Assembly (NCBI GenBank): GCA_965248955.1
Contig: OZ252212.1
Coordinates: forward strand, 248,001 to 312,000
DNA: 64,000 nt
Reading direction: 5' to 3'
Source: DAOUJH01 sp965248955
GTDB lineage: Bacteria > Chloroflexota > Dehalococcoidia > Lucifugimonadales > QGNO01
Below, in pieces: positions 8,827 to 18,226 of the stretch (position 1 is the first letter of the stretch; the number at the start of each line of letters is the position of its first letter). A model generated the notes under the pieces. That model searched no databases, was not told where the DNA came from, and saw only the letters and a list, made by a program, of their open reading frames with translations. The translations under genes were made by a program, and so were the position numbers.

Positions 8827-9927
8827 TCACGAAAGTATATCCTGCAACGCTTCCACCAGTGCCTGATTGTGTTCCGGCAGCCCCACGCTGATCCGCACGT
8901 AATCTTGCAACTGAGGATTATTGTAATAGCGAACGAAGATACCGCGCTTGGCAAGCTCTTCATAAACGTACATCCCGTTGCCACCCTGAATGCGACAAAG
9001 AATGAAGTTGGCGTGAGACGGCACCGGCGCCAGTCCCGTCATACCCTGCAGCCTCCTGAAGAGCGCATCTCTCTGGCGTACAATCTCATCTACGCGTGAC
9101 AGAAGCAGGTCCTTGTCTTCAAGGGAGGCGTACAGCCCTATCTCCGCGGCTATGGAGACATTGTACGGAGGCTTGATCACAAGCATACGCTCGGCTACCT
9201 CAGGGCTCATTATGCCATAGCCCAGTCTGAGGCCCGCCAGTCCCGCCCATTTGCTGAACGTCCTGAGCACCACCAGGTTGGGGTACTCGGGCAGAAGATG
9301 AGACACGGTTGTCTTGGAAAACTCGTGGTACGCTTCATCCACAACCACCATGATGTTCAACTGAAGGAGACTTCTAACGGTATCTTCACTGAACAGATTG
9401 CCCGTGGGATTGTTGGGCAAGGTTAGGAAGAGGAGCTTGGCGTTCACCTGTTCGGCGGCTTGGCGTGCCTCCTCTATGTCCACGTCGAACGTCTCGTCCA
9501 GTGGAAGGGACACCATCCGGCCACCCACCAGGTGAGTGAACGTGCCGTACATCTCGAAGCCCGGCGTAAAGCGGACGACCTGATCGCCGGGGCCCACGAA
9601 GAGGCGCAGCAGCAGGTCTATTATCTCGTCGCTGCCCGCACCGGCTACAATTCGCTCAGGCTCGCTCCCCGTGTAACCGGCAAGCACCTTTCTCAACCGG
9701 CCCTGCCTGGGGTCCGGGTAGATGTTATAGGCGTTGTAGGCAGCCAGCGCCCCGGCCACTTTGGGTGAAGCGCCGTACAGGTTCTCGTTCCCGTTGAGCT
9801 TCACGATTCTGTCTTCCGAGATGCCCATGCGTTGAGCCAGCACCTCCGGCGGGTCTACCCCGGCGTATGGTTGCGCCTCCCTTACCTGGGGAAGCATCAG
9901 TTTGGCTACATCCGTAGAATCGTTCAT
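8827..9927 (-). CDS. hisC: Histidinol-phosphate aminotransferase
   Basis: PLP-dependent fold-type I aminotransferase converting imidazole acetol phosphate to histidinol phosphate. The 366-residue protein carries NGNENLYGASP near the N-terminus, PNNPTGNLFS near 171-180, VVVDEAYHEF near 195-204 and the Schiff-base lysine in LRTFSKWAGLAG (Lys 226), followed by RLGYGI. It lies 15 bases upstream of hisB and 4 bases after hisD. Confidence 0.95.
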   Translation of the reverse strand: MNDSTDVAKLMLPQVREAQPYAGVDPPEVLAQRMGISEDRIVKLNGNENLYGASPKVAGALAAYNAYNIYPDPRQGRLRKVLAGYTGSEPERIVAGAGSDEIIDLLLRLFVGPGDQVVRFTPGFEMYGTFTHLVGGRMVSLPLDETFDVDIEEARQAAEQVNAKLLFLTLPNNPTGNLFSEDTVRSLLQLNIMVVVDEAYHEFSKTTVSHLLPEYPNLVVLRTFSKWAGLAGLRLGYGIMSPEVAERMLVIKPPYNVSIAAEIGLYASLEDKDLLLSRVDEIVRQRDALFRRLQGMTGLAPVPSHANFILCRIQGGNGMYVYEELAKRGIFVRYYNNPQLQDYVRISVGLPEHNQALVEALQDILS

Positions 9928-9931
9928 CTGA

Positions 9932-11257
9932 CTAGGAAGGTCTCCTTTGTTCTTTTCTCAGCTCTACGGCCCGTGCGTGAGCCGTGAGTCCTTCTGCGCG
10001 GGCTAGAACCGCCGCCGGCTTTATGAGGTCGTCCGCGTCCGATTCATTGAGCGATACCACGGGAAACCGTTTCACAAACTGATCGGAGCCCAGGTAAGAA
10101 GCAAACCTGGCCGTGCCGTGCGTGGGAATGGTATGGCTGGGCCCGGCTATGTAATCGCCGAGTACCTCGCCTGAATGGCGTCCCAGAAAGAGGGCGCCGG
10201 CATGGCGGACCTTGGGTTTCAAAGCCCAGGGATCTTTAACCAGCAGGGTAAGATGCTCCGGGGCGAACAGGTTGGCAATTTCCACGGCCTGGTCAAGGTT
10301 GTCTACAATGAAAATAACCCCCTGGCCATCCACTGCCCCACGGGCTATCTCTCTGCGTTCAAGCGTCTCCATCTGTCGTTCCATCTCAGCCGTCACCTTG
10401 CCGGCCAGTGCCTCGGAATCGGTGGCCATAGCCGGGGAAGCCATAACGTCATGCTCCGCCTGGCCAATGAGATCCGCCGCACAGATCCTGGGATCTGCAT
10501 GCTCGTCTGCTATTATCATAGTCTCGGTTGGGCCGAAGATGCCGTCGATGCCCACGGCCCCAAACACCAGCTTCTTGGCCAGTGTAACGAATATGTTCCC
10601 CGGACCGCATATCTTGTGGACGGCAGGCACCGACTCCGTGCCGTAGGCCATGGCCGCAATGGCCTGCGCCCCACCTATGCGAAACACGCGATCTACGCCT
10701 GCCGCGTAAGCTGCCGCCAGGGCAACGTTGGACTGGGCGTCTCTTACGGGAGTGCACATGACTATCTCGTCCACGCCGGCGGAACGGGCAGTGACCACCG
10801 TCATAAGCACCGTGGATGGATAAGCGGCGGTGCCTCCCGGAATATAAACGCCAACTCGCTCCAACGGGGCCACGGTTTCACCCAGGCCGGTGGTCTCGTC
10901 GTACCACGACTTGGGAAGGGATGCCTTGGCAAAGCTGGCTATTCGTCGGGCGGCCGTCCTCATGGCGTCGCGGAGCTCTTCAGGCAGTGAATCGTAGGCG
11001 CGCTCCATATCCTCCCTGTCGACTTCCAGGTCATCGTAGTCCACACCGTCTATGCGCCGGGAAAGCTCTTTGACCGCTGCGTCACCCCGGAGCCGCACCT
11101 CTTCGAGTATGCAAGTAACCACTTCCGCCGGAGACATAGCCCTGCCAAAGATATCCTCTATGCCCTTTGCCACCGCATCGGGAACGGCGTTGGACTCTAT
11201 GTTGCCACGGCTGGCAATATGATGTTTGGCCTCTTCCAGGCCACGGAGAATCCTCAT
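9932..11257 (-). CDS. hisD: Histidinol dehydrogenase
   Basis: Zinc enzyme catalysing the last two oxidations of histidine synthesis. The 441-residue length is typical. Family features are VGVYIPGGTAAYPST, the AQAIAAMAYGTESVP region, KICGPGNIFVTLAKK and the zinc/His region AEHDVMASPAMAT. The C-terminal FAPEHLTLLV and GPSHTIPTHGTARF are also canonical. It is transcribed with hisC behind it and hisG ahead of it. Confidence 0.96.
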   Translation of the reverse strand: MRILRGLEEAKHHIASRGNIESNAVPDAVAKGIEDIFGRAMSPAEVVTCILEEVRLRGDAAVKELSRRIDGVDYDDLEVDREDMERAYDSLPEELRDAMRTAARRIASFAKASLPKSWYDETTGLGETVAPLERVGVYIPGGTAAYPSTVLMTVVTARSAGVDEIVMCTPVRDAQSNVALAAAYAAGVDRVFRIGGAQAIAAMAYGTESVPAVHKICGPGNIFVTLAKKLVFGAVGIDGIFGPTETMIIADEHADPRICAADLIGQAEHDVMASPAMATDSEALAGKVTAEMERQMETLERREIARGAVDGQGVIFIVDNLDQAVEIANLFAPEHLTLLVKDPWALKPKVRHAGALFLGRHSGEVLGDYIAGPSHTIPTHGTARFASYLGSDQFVKRFPVVSLNESDADDLIKPAAVLARAEGLTAHARAVELRKEQRRPS

Positions 11258-11290
11258 GCAAACACCAACTTAGCTAATTGAACGAACAGG

Positions 11291-12328
11291 CTATTGGCCT
11301 TCGCCCAGCGCTCCGAGGAGTCCCTGGAACGCCATGGACTCCTCATGATACACGTACCTGGGCTGGACCGCGGATATGCCGGTAGCTCCAATGGACCTGA
11401 AGTGATCAAGCGACTCTTGCAGACTAGCTTGGGGGACCACCACGGTCACAGCGTACCACCCCTCCGCGTCCGGGGTGTAGACGCGGGACACCGTGGGGCC
11501 CTTAAGCCCGGCCAGGCTGGCGCGCTCCATCACCGCCATAGCCACCCGGTCGGCAGACTCTCCCTGCACGTTGGCAGTGACCCTGAAGTAATTTCGCGCC
11601 TCCAGGTAACCCTCTATCCGCTCTATGAAGCGGCGCGTCAACTCCTTCTTCACCCCGTTGACTTTCAGGGATGTCTTATTCCCTATGAGACACGCTTGAG
11701 ACTCCATGACCATACCGTCCGCCAGGGTCTTGAGTTGATTTTCCCTCAGCGTGGTGCCGGTGGCGGATATATCCACAATCACGTCGGCAAAGCCCATGAG
11801 AGGAGCCGCCTCCAGGCTGCCGCTGGACTGAACGAGCGTGAAATAGTAGATACCGCGGCTGAAGAAGAACCTCTGGGTAGATCTGGGATATTTCGTGGCC
11901 ACGCGTAGTTCGCGGCCGCGTTCCCTAAATTCCGCAGCCAGGTCAGCCAGGTCTGCCATCTCCGAGACGTCCAGCCACCCTTGGGGGACGGCGGTCACCA
12001 GTTTGCACCTGCTATAGGACAGGTCATCGATGATGGTAAAGCTCTCGCCGTCGTCCAGCTTGTATTCGGCGAATCTATCCAATCCTACGATTCCTATGTC
12101 GGCGCTGCCTTCCTCCACCTTGCTGGTGATGTCCGCTGCGCGTTGGAACAGCACTACCACCTCGCTCAATGAGCTGAGCTGTCCCATGTAGTGCCGGAAA
12201 TTCCCCCTGAACACGCTCATGCCGCATTCCGAAAGGAACCCTAGTGTCGACTCGTACATCTCGCCATCGCTGGGTATAGCCAGCCTCAGCGTTTCTTCAG
12301 GGCTTTTTTGTGAAGAGCTATCAAACAT
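11291..12328 (-). CDS. hisG: ATP phosphoribosyltransferase, long form
   Basis: Condenses ATP with PRPP, the committed and feedback-regulated step of histidine synthesis. Catalytic domain features include LRLAIPSDGEMYE at the N-terminus, GSADIGIVGLDRF and FADVIVDISATGTTLREN. About 100 C-terminal residues after that match the HisG_C regulatory domain of the long form, which binds histidine itself. The frame opens 30 bases earlier (12358), but the ATG at 12328 overlaps the upstream stop by 8 bases and leaves a short leader before the fold. Residual start uncertainty is about ten codons. Confidence 0.92.
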   Translation of the reverse strand: MFDSSSQKSPEETLRLAIPSDGEMYESTLGFLSECGMSVFRGNFRHYMGQLSSLSEVVVLFQRAADITSKVEEGSADIGIVGLDRFAEYKLDDGESFTIIDDLSYSRCKLVTAVPQGWLDVSEMADLADLAAEFRERGRELRVATKYPRSTQRFFFSRGIYYFTLVQSSGSLEAAPLMGFADVIVDISATGTTLRENQLKTLADGMVMESQACLIGNKTSLKVNGVKKELTRRFIERIEGYLEARNYFRVTANVQGESADRVAMAVMERASLAGLKGPTVSRVYTPDAEGWYAVTVVVPQASLQESLDHFRSIGATGISAVQPRYVYHEESMAFQGLLGALGEGQ

Positions 12329-13730
12329 TTTCGTAAGTAACCGCTCCATTCGCCTCAACAGTGATCACCCGGCTTATCCCCGTTTCCCTGGCATATGACA
12401 CGCTATCCTCCAAGGAACGAGCTGTCACATCCGAATGTACCCTGCCTCCCAGGCTACGAAGTCTATCAGCCTCACGCAAAGCCGCCTGGAAAGCCGGTTC
12501 GCCGGAAGGCCTGACCAGCACCACCTCCCCCTGCTCTTCCCAGGGCCTGCCTCCGTCGCCATCCTGAATCACAGCTTCCACCACGCGCTCCAATGACCAA
12601 GCGAATCCCATGGTTGGCACAAGCTCCGTCCCTCCCATGGCCCGAGCAAGGCCGTCGTAGCGGCCTCCTCCCCCCAGGGAAACGCCGTTCAAGTCGGGCC
12701 CCTTCAGGTCGAATATAATATCGCTGTAGTAAGCAATCCCCCTGGCCAAGCCAAAGTCCAGCACAACGTCAGCTTCCACTTCATGCCGGGCGAAGGCCTT
12801 TAGCGACTCCTCCAAGCGGTCCAGCTCAGCCAAAGCCCTGGCTGGAAGCTCCACCTCCCTCACGCTGCCCAGCGCCTCCGTGATGCTGCCGTTCTTCTGG
12901 GCAACTTTGCCCAAAAGAACGGCAGCATCATCGAACCCATCGAAGTCGCCCCTCGAGCTGTGTTTGCGTATGAACCGCTCGTGGATTTCCGCCGGCGTGC
13001 GCACGCCCCTGGCGAGTAGATTCGTCCTGCCAAGGTACTGTTCCAGTGCGCTCATGGTATCTTCGGGCGGATTGCTATCCTGAACGGGGGGCCCATTATC
13101 ACCCTGAGACAGCCCCAAGATACCGGCTCGCCGGATCACCTCTTCAACACCTTCACCGCCCCGGCGCATGTCCGATATGCTATTGAGCAGGAATAGTCCC
13201 GCCCTGTCGGATATTCCCTGCTCTTCCAGCAGCGCCCCAATGAATCCCATGTGCCCTATTACTATTTGACACCTGATCCCCAACCTTGCCAGGCCCTGGC
13301 AAGCTATAGCCATGACCTCCGCGTCGGTCCAGGGGCCGGCGGCGCCTATCAGCTCAGCGCCGGCTTGGGTGAACTGGCGGTATTCGGCTTCATCCATCTC
13401 GTATCGGAATACGGGGCCCCGGTACTGCCAGCGCAGCGGGAACGGACCGGATCCCAGGCCTTGCAGATGGGCTCTCACCACGGACGAGGTGAATTCGGGT
13501 CTCAGGCTTACCCGCCTTCCACCAGGGTCGGTAAAGGTGTACATCTTGCTGGCAAGCTCCCCGCCCGACTTGCGCAGGAAAAGCTCCGTCTCTTCCAGCA
13601 AAGGGGTGTCTATACGGCGATAACCGTAGCCGGCAAGGAAATCGCCCAAAGTGAGGCCGACCCAGCTGAGAACGCGGGTCTGATCCGGTTGGCGGTCTTG
13701 CATGCCTTTCAGGCGCTTTGGTGCTTCCAT
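12321..13730 (-). CDS. Class II HisRS-like protein (HisS or HisZ)
   Basis: A 469-residue histidyl-tRNA-synthetase-fold protein. Motif 2 is FRYEMDEAEYRQFTQ, the glycine-rich motif 3 region is GGGRYDGLARAMGG, and a short anticodon-domain-like C-terminus follows (VLVRPSGEPAF onward). The HisRS-specific stretch usually written RGLDYY reads RGIAYYSDIIF, losing the Asp, and an unusual insert lies near 205-230. Overlap with hisG suggests the HisZ regulatory role, but HisZ normally partners short-form HisG and usually lacks the C-terminal domain. It could be the cell's HisRS, a HisZ, or an intermediate. Confidence 0.75.
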   Translation of the reverse strand: MEAPKRLKGMQDRQPDQTRVLSWVGLTLGDFLAGYGYRRIDTPLLEETELFLRKSGGELASKMYTFTDPGGRRVSLRPEFTSSVVRAHLQGLGSGPFPLRWQYRGPVFRYEMDEAEYRQFTQAGAELIGAAGPWTDAEVMAIACQGLARLGIRCQIVIGHMGFIGALLEEQGISDRAGLFLLNSISDMRRGGEGVEEVIRRAGILGLSQGDNGPPVQDSNPPEDTMSALEQYLGRTNLLARGVRTPAEIHERFIRKHSSRGDFDGFDDAAVLLGKVAQKNGSITEALGSVREVELPARALAELDRLEESLKAFARHEVEADVVLDFGLARGIAYYSDIIFDLKGPDLNGVSLGGGGRYDGLARAMGGTELVPTMGFAWSLERVVEAVIQDGDGGRPWEEQGEVVLVRPSGEPAFQAALREADRLRSLGGRVHSDVTARSLEDSVSYARETGISRVITVEANGAVTYENV

Positions 13731-13760
13731 GACTCTTACGTTGGCTTGGCCGTGAACCCT

Positions 13761-13789
13761 ATTCTAGCTTAGGCACGGTTCAGCTTCAA
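13761..13789 (-). promoter_or_regulatory. Promoter of the his operon
   Basis: On the minus strand TTGAAG and TAGAAT are separated by 17 bases, a good match to the sigma-70-type consensus. The predicted transcript would start about 25 bases before the HisRS-like ATG at 13730. No attenuator or T-box is visible in so short a leader. Confidence 0.6.
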
Positions 13790-13811
13790 CAAACTATACC
13801 CTGTCGGCTCT

Positions 13812-14852
13812 CTACTGCAACGGCAACGGAGGCTGCAGCCACTTGCTGGTGTCGTTCACCTCCACCCGTTCAACCCACTTCACCCAATCGTACCCGCGCT
13901 TACCGGGCGCCACCAGCCGCAACGGGAACCCATGCCAGTGCGAAAGCCGTTCGCCGCCAACCCGCGTCCCAAGTACGTACTCCGTGATTTCCGCCAGCGA
14001 AAACCGCCGGTAGTAGCCGGTCACCGAGCGCACCGTGACGCTGGCGGCCCCCTCCTTGACGCCGGCCCTCTCCAGCAGCTCCTTCAGCGACATTCCGCTC
14101 CACTCCTGGGTGGAGTACCAGCCGCCTGTGCAATCGACTGTCGCCGTTACAGTCTTGGTGTGAGCGCTGACGTCCTCCAAATTGAGGTGCAGCGGCGTAT
14201 CGACCAGGCCAACCACGCTCAGACGCCAGGATTCGCTCTCTACTGGAGCGGGCCTGTCATTTAGCCATGAAACGGCGGGGAAGGCGTTGCCTGAAAAGCT
14301 GGCGGCGTGGTACGAACCGGTGAACCTGCGATTCATCCCAGGCAGCGACCAAGCCGACAAAGCCGCTTCGCTAAGACGCCAGAGGAGGAGGCCTCCCACG
14401 GCTATCCCGCCGTATCTGAGGACGACTCGCCTGTCTGCCCAGAAGCGCGGTTTCAGGCTCCATCTATGAAACACCACGTGCCAGGCCACGAGTGGAACAA
14501 GGGCAACCGACAGATAGATATGCCAGCTCACTCCACTAAATCCCAGGAAATAGAACGAGCCAACGTTGCTCCATGTCAGCCCCAGCAGAAGTGACGCCAG
14601 CAGCAGGCTAAGCGCAACGGTAAATACGGTGAAGTTGACGGGCTGTCGCTTCCATCGACTCCGCCTGCGCAACGGCGGCAGGATGTTCCTTGACTTCCAC
14701 AGCAGCACCAGGGCTATGCTGAAACCGGCGATTCGGTGTATCTGAAGGGCAATGGCCCTATCCGGCGCACCCCAGATGAGACCCAGCAAGCCCGTCGCCA
14801 GCTCTACGGCGCCCAGTATCAGCAGCAGAATGTTTGCCCAAGGATATCTCAC
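13812..14852 (-). CDS. Membrane-anchored sulfite-oxidase-fold molybdoenzyme
   Basis: A 346-residue fusion. The N-terminal 165 residues have about five transmembrane segments (near 7-27, 36-52, 73-93, 111-128, 146-162) with His 39, 111 and 125 in or beside them, a pattern that could bind b-type haem. The rest is an oxidoreductase molybdopterin domain of the SUOX/MsrP fold. TVDCTGGWYSTQEWSG carries the expected molybdenum-ligand Cys (241), and LSHWHGFPLRLVAPG follows. It therefore combines redox anchor and catalytic domain in one chain. The substrate is unknown. It is divergent from uvrC. Confidence 0.8.
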   Translation of the reverse strand: MRYPWANILLLILGAVELATGLLGLIWGAPDRAIALQIHRIAGFSIALVLLWKSRNILPPLRRRSRWKRQPVNFTVFTVALSLLLASLLLGLTWSNVGSFYFLGFSGVSWHIYLSVALVPLVAWHVVFHRWSLKPRFWADRRVVLRYGGIAVGGLLLWRLSEAALSAWSLPGMNRRFTGSYHAASFSGNAFPAVSWLNDRPAPVESESWRLSVVGLVDTPLHLNLEDVSAHTKTVTATVDCTGGWYSTQEWSGMSLKELLERAGVKEGAASVTVRSVTGYYRRFSLAEITEYVLGTRVGGERLSHWHGFPLRLVAPGKRGYDWVKWVERVEVNDTSKWLQPPLPLQ

Positions 14853-14949
14853 GAAGGCTTTCCCCTATTGAGGCGTCCGCGTACGGTTCTCTTCCAAAAG
14901 CATACACCCCAGCGTACCCTTAAATCCTCCCTTTTCCAAATGCTAGAAT

Positions 14950-16866
14950 ATGCTTAAGATGTCTATGACTCCACTGGCCATATCCGACCGATTGAAAGCC
15001 ACGCCTACCCTGCCCGGCGTATACATCATGCGCAACGCGGCGGGAGAGGTCATCTACGTTGGCAAGGCCGCCAACCTGCGCAGCCGCTTGCGCAGCTACT
15101 TTGGCTCGCTCAACAACCTGGAACCCAGAGTACGCAATCTGGTGGCCAGCATTGCCGATTTTGAGTACACGGTCGCCGAGACCGGGGCCGAAGCGCTCCT
15201 CCTTGAAAACACGCTGATCAAGAGGTACAAGCCCAGATACAACGCCAGACTGAAAGACGACAAGACCTACCCCTTCATCAAAATAGACCTCAACGAAGAT
15301 TTCCCGCAGCTCTACTTCACCCGGCGCATCCAGAACGACAAATCCCGGTACTTTGGCCCGTTCGCCAGCGCCGGTTCGGTGCGCACCACCATGGCGCTGC
15401 TCAAGAAGCTGTTCCCCTACAGGTCTTGCACCAAGGTTATCACCGGCAAAGACCCCAGGCCCTGCTTGGAATACTACATAAACCGCTGTGCCGCCCCATG
15501 CATAGGCATTGTAAACAGAGATGAGTACCGGGAGATCATTAACCAGGTCATCATGTTCATGGAGGGCCGCACCGACCAGGTGCTCCGCGATCTCAACAAG
15601 AAGATGCGCTCCGCCTCGGAACGGTTGCAGTTCGAGAGGGCAGCCGCCCTCAGGGACCAGATAAAGGCCATCGAAAGGGTCAACGAGAACCAGAAGGTGG
15701 TTTCACAAGACCGGTCGGACCAGGACGCCATTGCCTTTGCCGTTAGTGGAGACGAAGCTTGGGTTGAAGTCTTCTTTGTACGTCAGGGCAAGCTAACTGG
15801 AAGAGACCACTTCATCATGGAGGGCATCCGGGAAGACGCACCCCCTCAAATTATGGAGACCTTCATCAAACAGTTCTACGATTCCGCGCCTCACGTGCCC
15901 AGAGAAGTGCTCCTACAGCACAACGCTGGCGGGGACAAACCCATTATTGAAGAGTGGCTCAGCAAAAAGCGAGGCGCCAAGGTGAGGCTGTTCGCCCCGC
16001 AGCGCGGGGCCAAGCGCCGTTTGCTGCAAATGGTGGCAGACAATGCGGCTCAAGGACTGCAACAACGGGCAGTCAAGTGGCTGTCCGATACGAACAATCT
16101 ACAGCAAGCCATGAACGAGGTAGGAGAAGCGCTGAGCTTGCCCAGACTGCCAAACCGCATGGAGTGCTACGACATCTCCAATATCCAGGGCAGCAATCCC
16201 GTCGGTTCAATGGTGGTTTTTGAAGAAGGCAGACCCAAGAACGGTCACTATCGCCGTTTCCGTATCAAGTCCGTGGAAGGCGTGGACGATTATTCAATGA
16301 TGCAGGAGATGCTGCACCGTAGGTTCCGCAGGTTGGGGGAACAGCTGCAGCGCGTCGACGACCATGCAGCCCCGGATGGGCAGACCGGCTCCACGCCTCC
16401 AAACGGTCAAAGCGTCGATGGAGAGACCTGGGGCATCGTGCCCGACTTGGTCCTAATCGACGGTGGGAAGGGCCATTTGTCGGCTGCCCTTCAGGTGTTC
16501 CTTGAGCTGGGCCTAGTGGACAGAATCCCCATAGCCAGCCTGGCCAAGGAGCGGGAGGAGTTGTTCCTCCCCCACGATCCAGACCCAATCGTTCTTCCCA
16601 AAGGGTCGCAGGGGCTGTTCTTGGTGCAACGCATCCGTGACGAAGCTCACAGGTTCGCCGTCACCTACCACCGGCAGCGGCGCAGCAGAGGCGCGGTGAG
16701 GTCATTGCTGGACTCCGTGCCGGGCGTAGGCCCAAAGAAACGCAGGATGCTCATTCAGAAGTTTGGCTCTGTGGCTGGAGTAAAGGCGGCGTCCTTGCCG
16801 GAGTTAGCCGAAGTGCCCGGCGTCAACATGGCGCTCGCCGAAAGGATCAAGGAGCATCTGGGCTAG
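14950..16866 (+). CDS. uvrC: Excinuclease ABC subunit C
   Basis: Makes both incisions in nucleotide-excision repair. The 638-residue protein shows the GIY-YIG nuclease at the N-terminus (PGVYIMRNAAGEVIYVGKA, about 22-40), the Cys-rich loop YINRCAAPC, the UVR motif around 215-240, the RNase H-like nuclease (MECYDISNIQGS and DLVLIDGGKGH) and a C-terminal helix-hairpin-helix pair (SVPGVGPKKRRMLI, EVPGVN). There are ATGs at 14950, 14959 and 14965. TAGAAT at 14944-14949 looks like a -10 element directly abutting the first ATG, so a leaderless start at 14959 is possible. Confidence 0.95.
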   Translation: MLKMSMTPLAISDRLKATPTLPGVYIMRNAAGEVIYVGKAANLRSRLRSYFGSLNNLEPRVRNLVASIADFEYTVAETGAEALLLENTLIKRYKPRYNARLKDDKTYPFIKIDLNEDFPQLYFTRRIQNDKSRYFGPFASAGSVRTTMALLKKLFPYRSCTKVITGKDPRPCLEYYINRCAAPCIGIVNRDEYREIINQVIMFMEGRTDQVLRDLNKKMRSASERLQFERAAALRDQIKAIERVNENQKVVSQDRSDQDAIAFAVSGDEAWVEVFFVRQGKLTGRDHFIMEGIREDAPPQIMETFIKQFYDSAPHVPREVLLQHNAGGDKPIIEEWLSKKRGAKVRLFAPQRGAKRRLLQMVADNAAQGLQQRAVKWLSDTNNLQQAMNEVGEALSLPRLPNRMECYDISNIQGSNPVGSMVVFEEGRPKNGHYRRFRIKSVEGVDDYSMMQEMLHRRFRRLGEQLQRVDDHAAPDGQTGSTPPNGQSVDGETWGIVPDLVLIDGGKGHLSAALQVFLELGLVDRIPIASLAKEREELFLPHDPDPIVLPKGSQGLFLVQRIRDEAHRFAVTYHRQRRSRGAVRSLLDSVPGVGPKKRRMLIQKFGSVAGVKAASLPELAEVPGVNMALAERIKEHLG

Positions 16867-16875
16867 TAGCCCGCT

Positions 16876-17244
16876 TCACGTCTCTACAAAGCTGCCCAGC
16901 CCTCTGGACATGGCAGCTTCCTGCTGATAACGCTCCAGCAGCACTTCTACACCGGGTATGCGAAGATCCAGCGCCGATATGGCTATGGCGCGGAAGAACG
17001 TTCCGTTGGGGACCGTAACGTCCACGTGCTCGCCAATCCCCGGGAGTGATACCCCCAGAGCCTTCGCCATCTCGCCGGCTTGAGCCTCGCCGAGGCGATT
17101 GGCGTAGCACCGGGTTACGGCTTTTCCGTCGTGCAAAAGCGTTGTGCCGCTTTTGCCGCGCCGCAATCGCAGCCTGATTGCACCACGAGGGCGCTCCATT
17201 AGCTTTTCAGCGTAATCGAGCGCCCTCTTTCTGCTGACTCCCAC
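16876..17244 (-). CDS. Hypothetical protein, 122 aa
   Basis: I do not recognise this family. The predicted protein starts at GTG 17244 with a very basic N-terminus (RKRALDYAEKLMERPRGAIRLRLRRGK), followed by a mixed alpha/beta body without membrane segments or cysteine clusters. It lies 15 bases downstream of the winged-helix-like gene, on the same strand, so the two are probably cotranscribed. It is convergent with uvrC. Support is from position and sensible composition only. Confidence 0.5.
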   Translation of the reverse strand: MGVSRKRALDYAEKLMERPRGAIRLRLRRGKSGTTLLHDGKAVTRCYANRLGEAQAGEMAKALGVSLPGIGEHVDVTVPNGTFFRAIAISALDLRIPGVEVLLERYQQEAAMSRGLGSFVET

Positions 17245-17259
17245 CCGTGCTCGCCTGAG

Positions 17260-17970
17260 CTACTTTTGCCCCGTTACAGCCGCTTCGTGTTGCTCTTCCT
17301 CTAAGGTTACCTTGAGCGCCTTGAGCAAGTTGATAGCAACATCCAGGTATTCGGCCGTTAGAGGCGATGTAAGGCGCGCACTACCAGCAGCAAGGTAAAG
17401 TCCTGATGCGTCCCCCATGGCTTCCGCAAACAGCCCTGTATCCATGGCTGAAGAGGGGGAGGGTGCCGGCTGCACGTTGGCTGCCGGCGCGGTCTCTGAA
17501 GCGACAGAAGCGCTCTTCATAATCCTGGCGGCATCTACCAGATGCTTCTGTATTAGAGTGAACCGGCGTATTATCTCTTCCCGCGGAGCCTTGGTTATCT
17601 CCTCCAGTGCAATGAGAAGCGTGGAGTCGTCCGGCGCCTCGCCGTTGAACTTGTCGTACAGGGCTCTCAGCAGGTCTATCCTCTGGAAGGATTGCACCCT
17701 TGCCCAGCGGCCTTCGTCGGGATTCGCCGGGTGAAGGATCTTCCGGCAGAGGTCAGTTACCCTCAGCTCCCCCCTACCCTCCACCAGGCCAAAATCGCGC
17801 AATGCGGCAACTTTGGCAAAAAGTGTGCCGCTGTTCTCCGCCATTCCCAGCTCCCAAGCCAAACCCTTGACTCCAACGCCGCCCTTGAACTTAGCCAGGA
17901 TCCTGGCCGCAATTTCAACGGCATCGCCAAACCTAATATCCGGATATGAGTATGTTCCTAGCTTTGCCAT
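17260..17970 (-). CDS. Winged-helix-like protein (DUF5343-like)
   Basis: A 236-residue soluble protein. The first 110 residues (YPDIRFGDAVEIAARIL, then ELGMAENSGTLFAKVAALRD and GLVEGRGELRVTDL) look like a winged-helix domain of the DUF5343 type. After about 150 it becomes Ala/Pro/Ser-rich and then ends in a helical segment. The frame extends 67 codons upstream, but ATG 17970 has a GAGGA eight bases before it and begins the conserved domain, so that start is chosen. It has its own promoter. A regulatory role is inference. Confidence 0.65.
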   Translation of the reverse strand: MAKLGTYSYPDIRFGDAVEIAARILAKFKGGVGVKGLAWELGMAENSGTLFAKVAALRDFGLVEGRGELRVTDLCRKILHPANPDEGRWARVQSFQRIDLLRALYDKFNGEAPDDSTLLIALEEITKAPREEIIRRFTLIQKHLVDAARIMKSASVASETAPAANVQPAPSPSSAMDTGLFAEAMGDASGLYLAAGSARLTSPLTAEYLDVAINLLKALKVTLEEEQHEAAVTGQK

Positions 17971-18008
17971 AGTAAATCCTCTGTATATTCCCGAACATTC
18001 TGCTGAAT

Positions 18009-18038
18009 AATCTACCATGCCCTCCCCTGCTTTGTCAA
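18009..18038 (-). promoter_or_regulatory. Promoter of the winged-helix-like gene
   Basis: Minus-strand TTGACA (perfect) and TAGATT with an 18-base spacer, about 40 bases before the chosen ATG at 17970. The position inside the upstream open frame supports the shorter start. Confidence 0.55.
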
Positions 18039-18226
18039 TAGGGTTAGAGACTCTGCTGCAACCACCGTTAATTTTACTCAGCTTTTCTCTGCGGCGAGAC
18101 AGAGGTTTTGCTGGTTTCTTACTGTTTTTCCTAAAAGATGGGTGGCGCCTAGCATTTCCAACGGTGTGCATTGGGCTCCAAAAAGAGGTAAACTACCGGC
18201 AGAACATGAGCATCCAAGGAGGGATC

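Noticed and set aside
10175..10990. Plus-strand open frame (271 aa) opposite hisD
   Set aside because: It is antisense to an intact histidinol dehydrogenase and has no domain.
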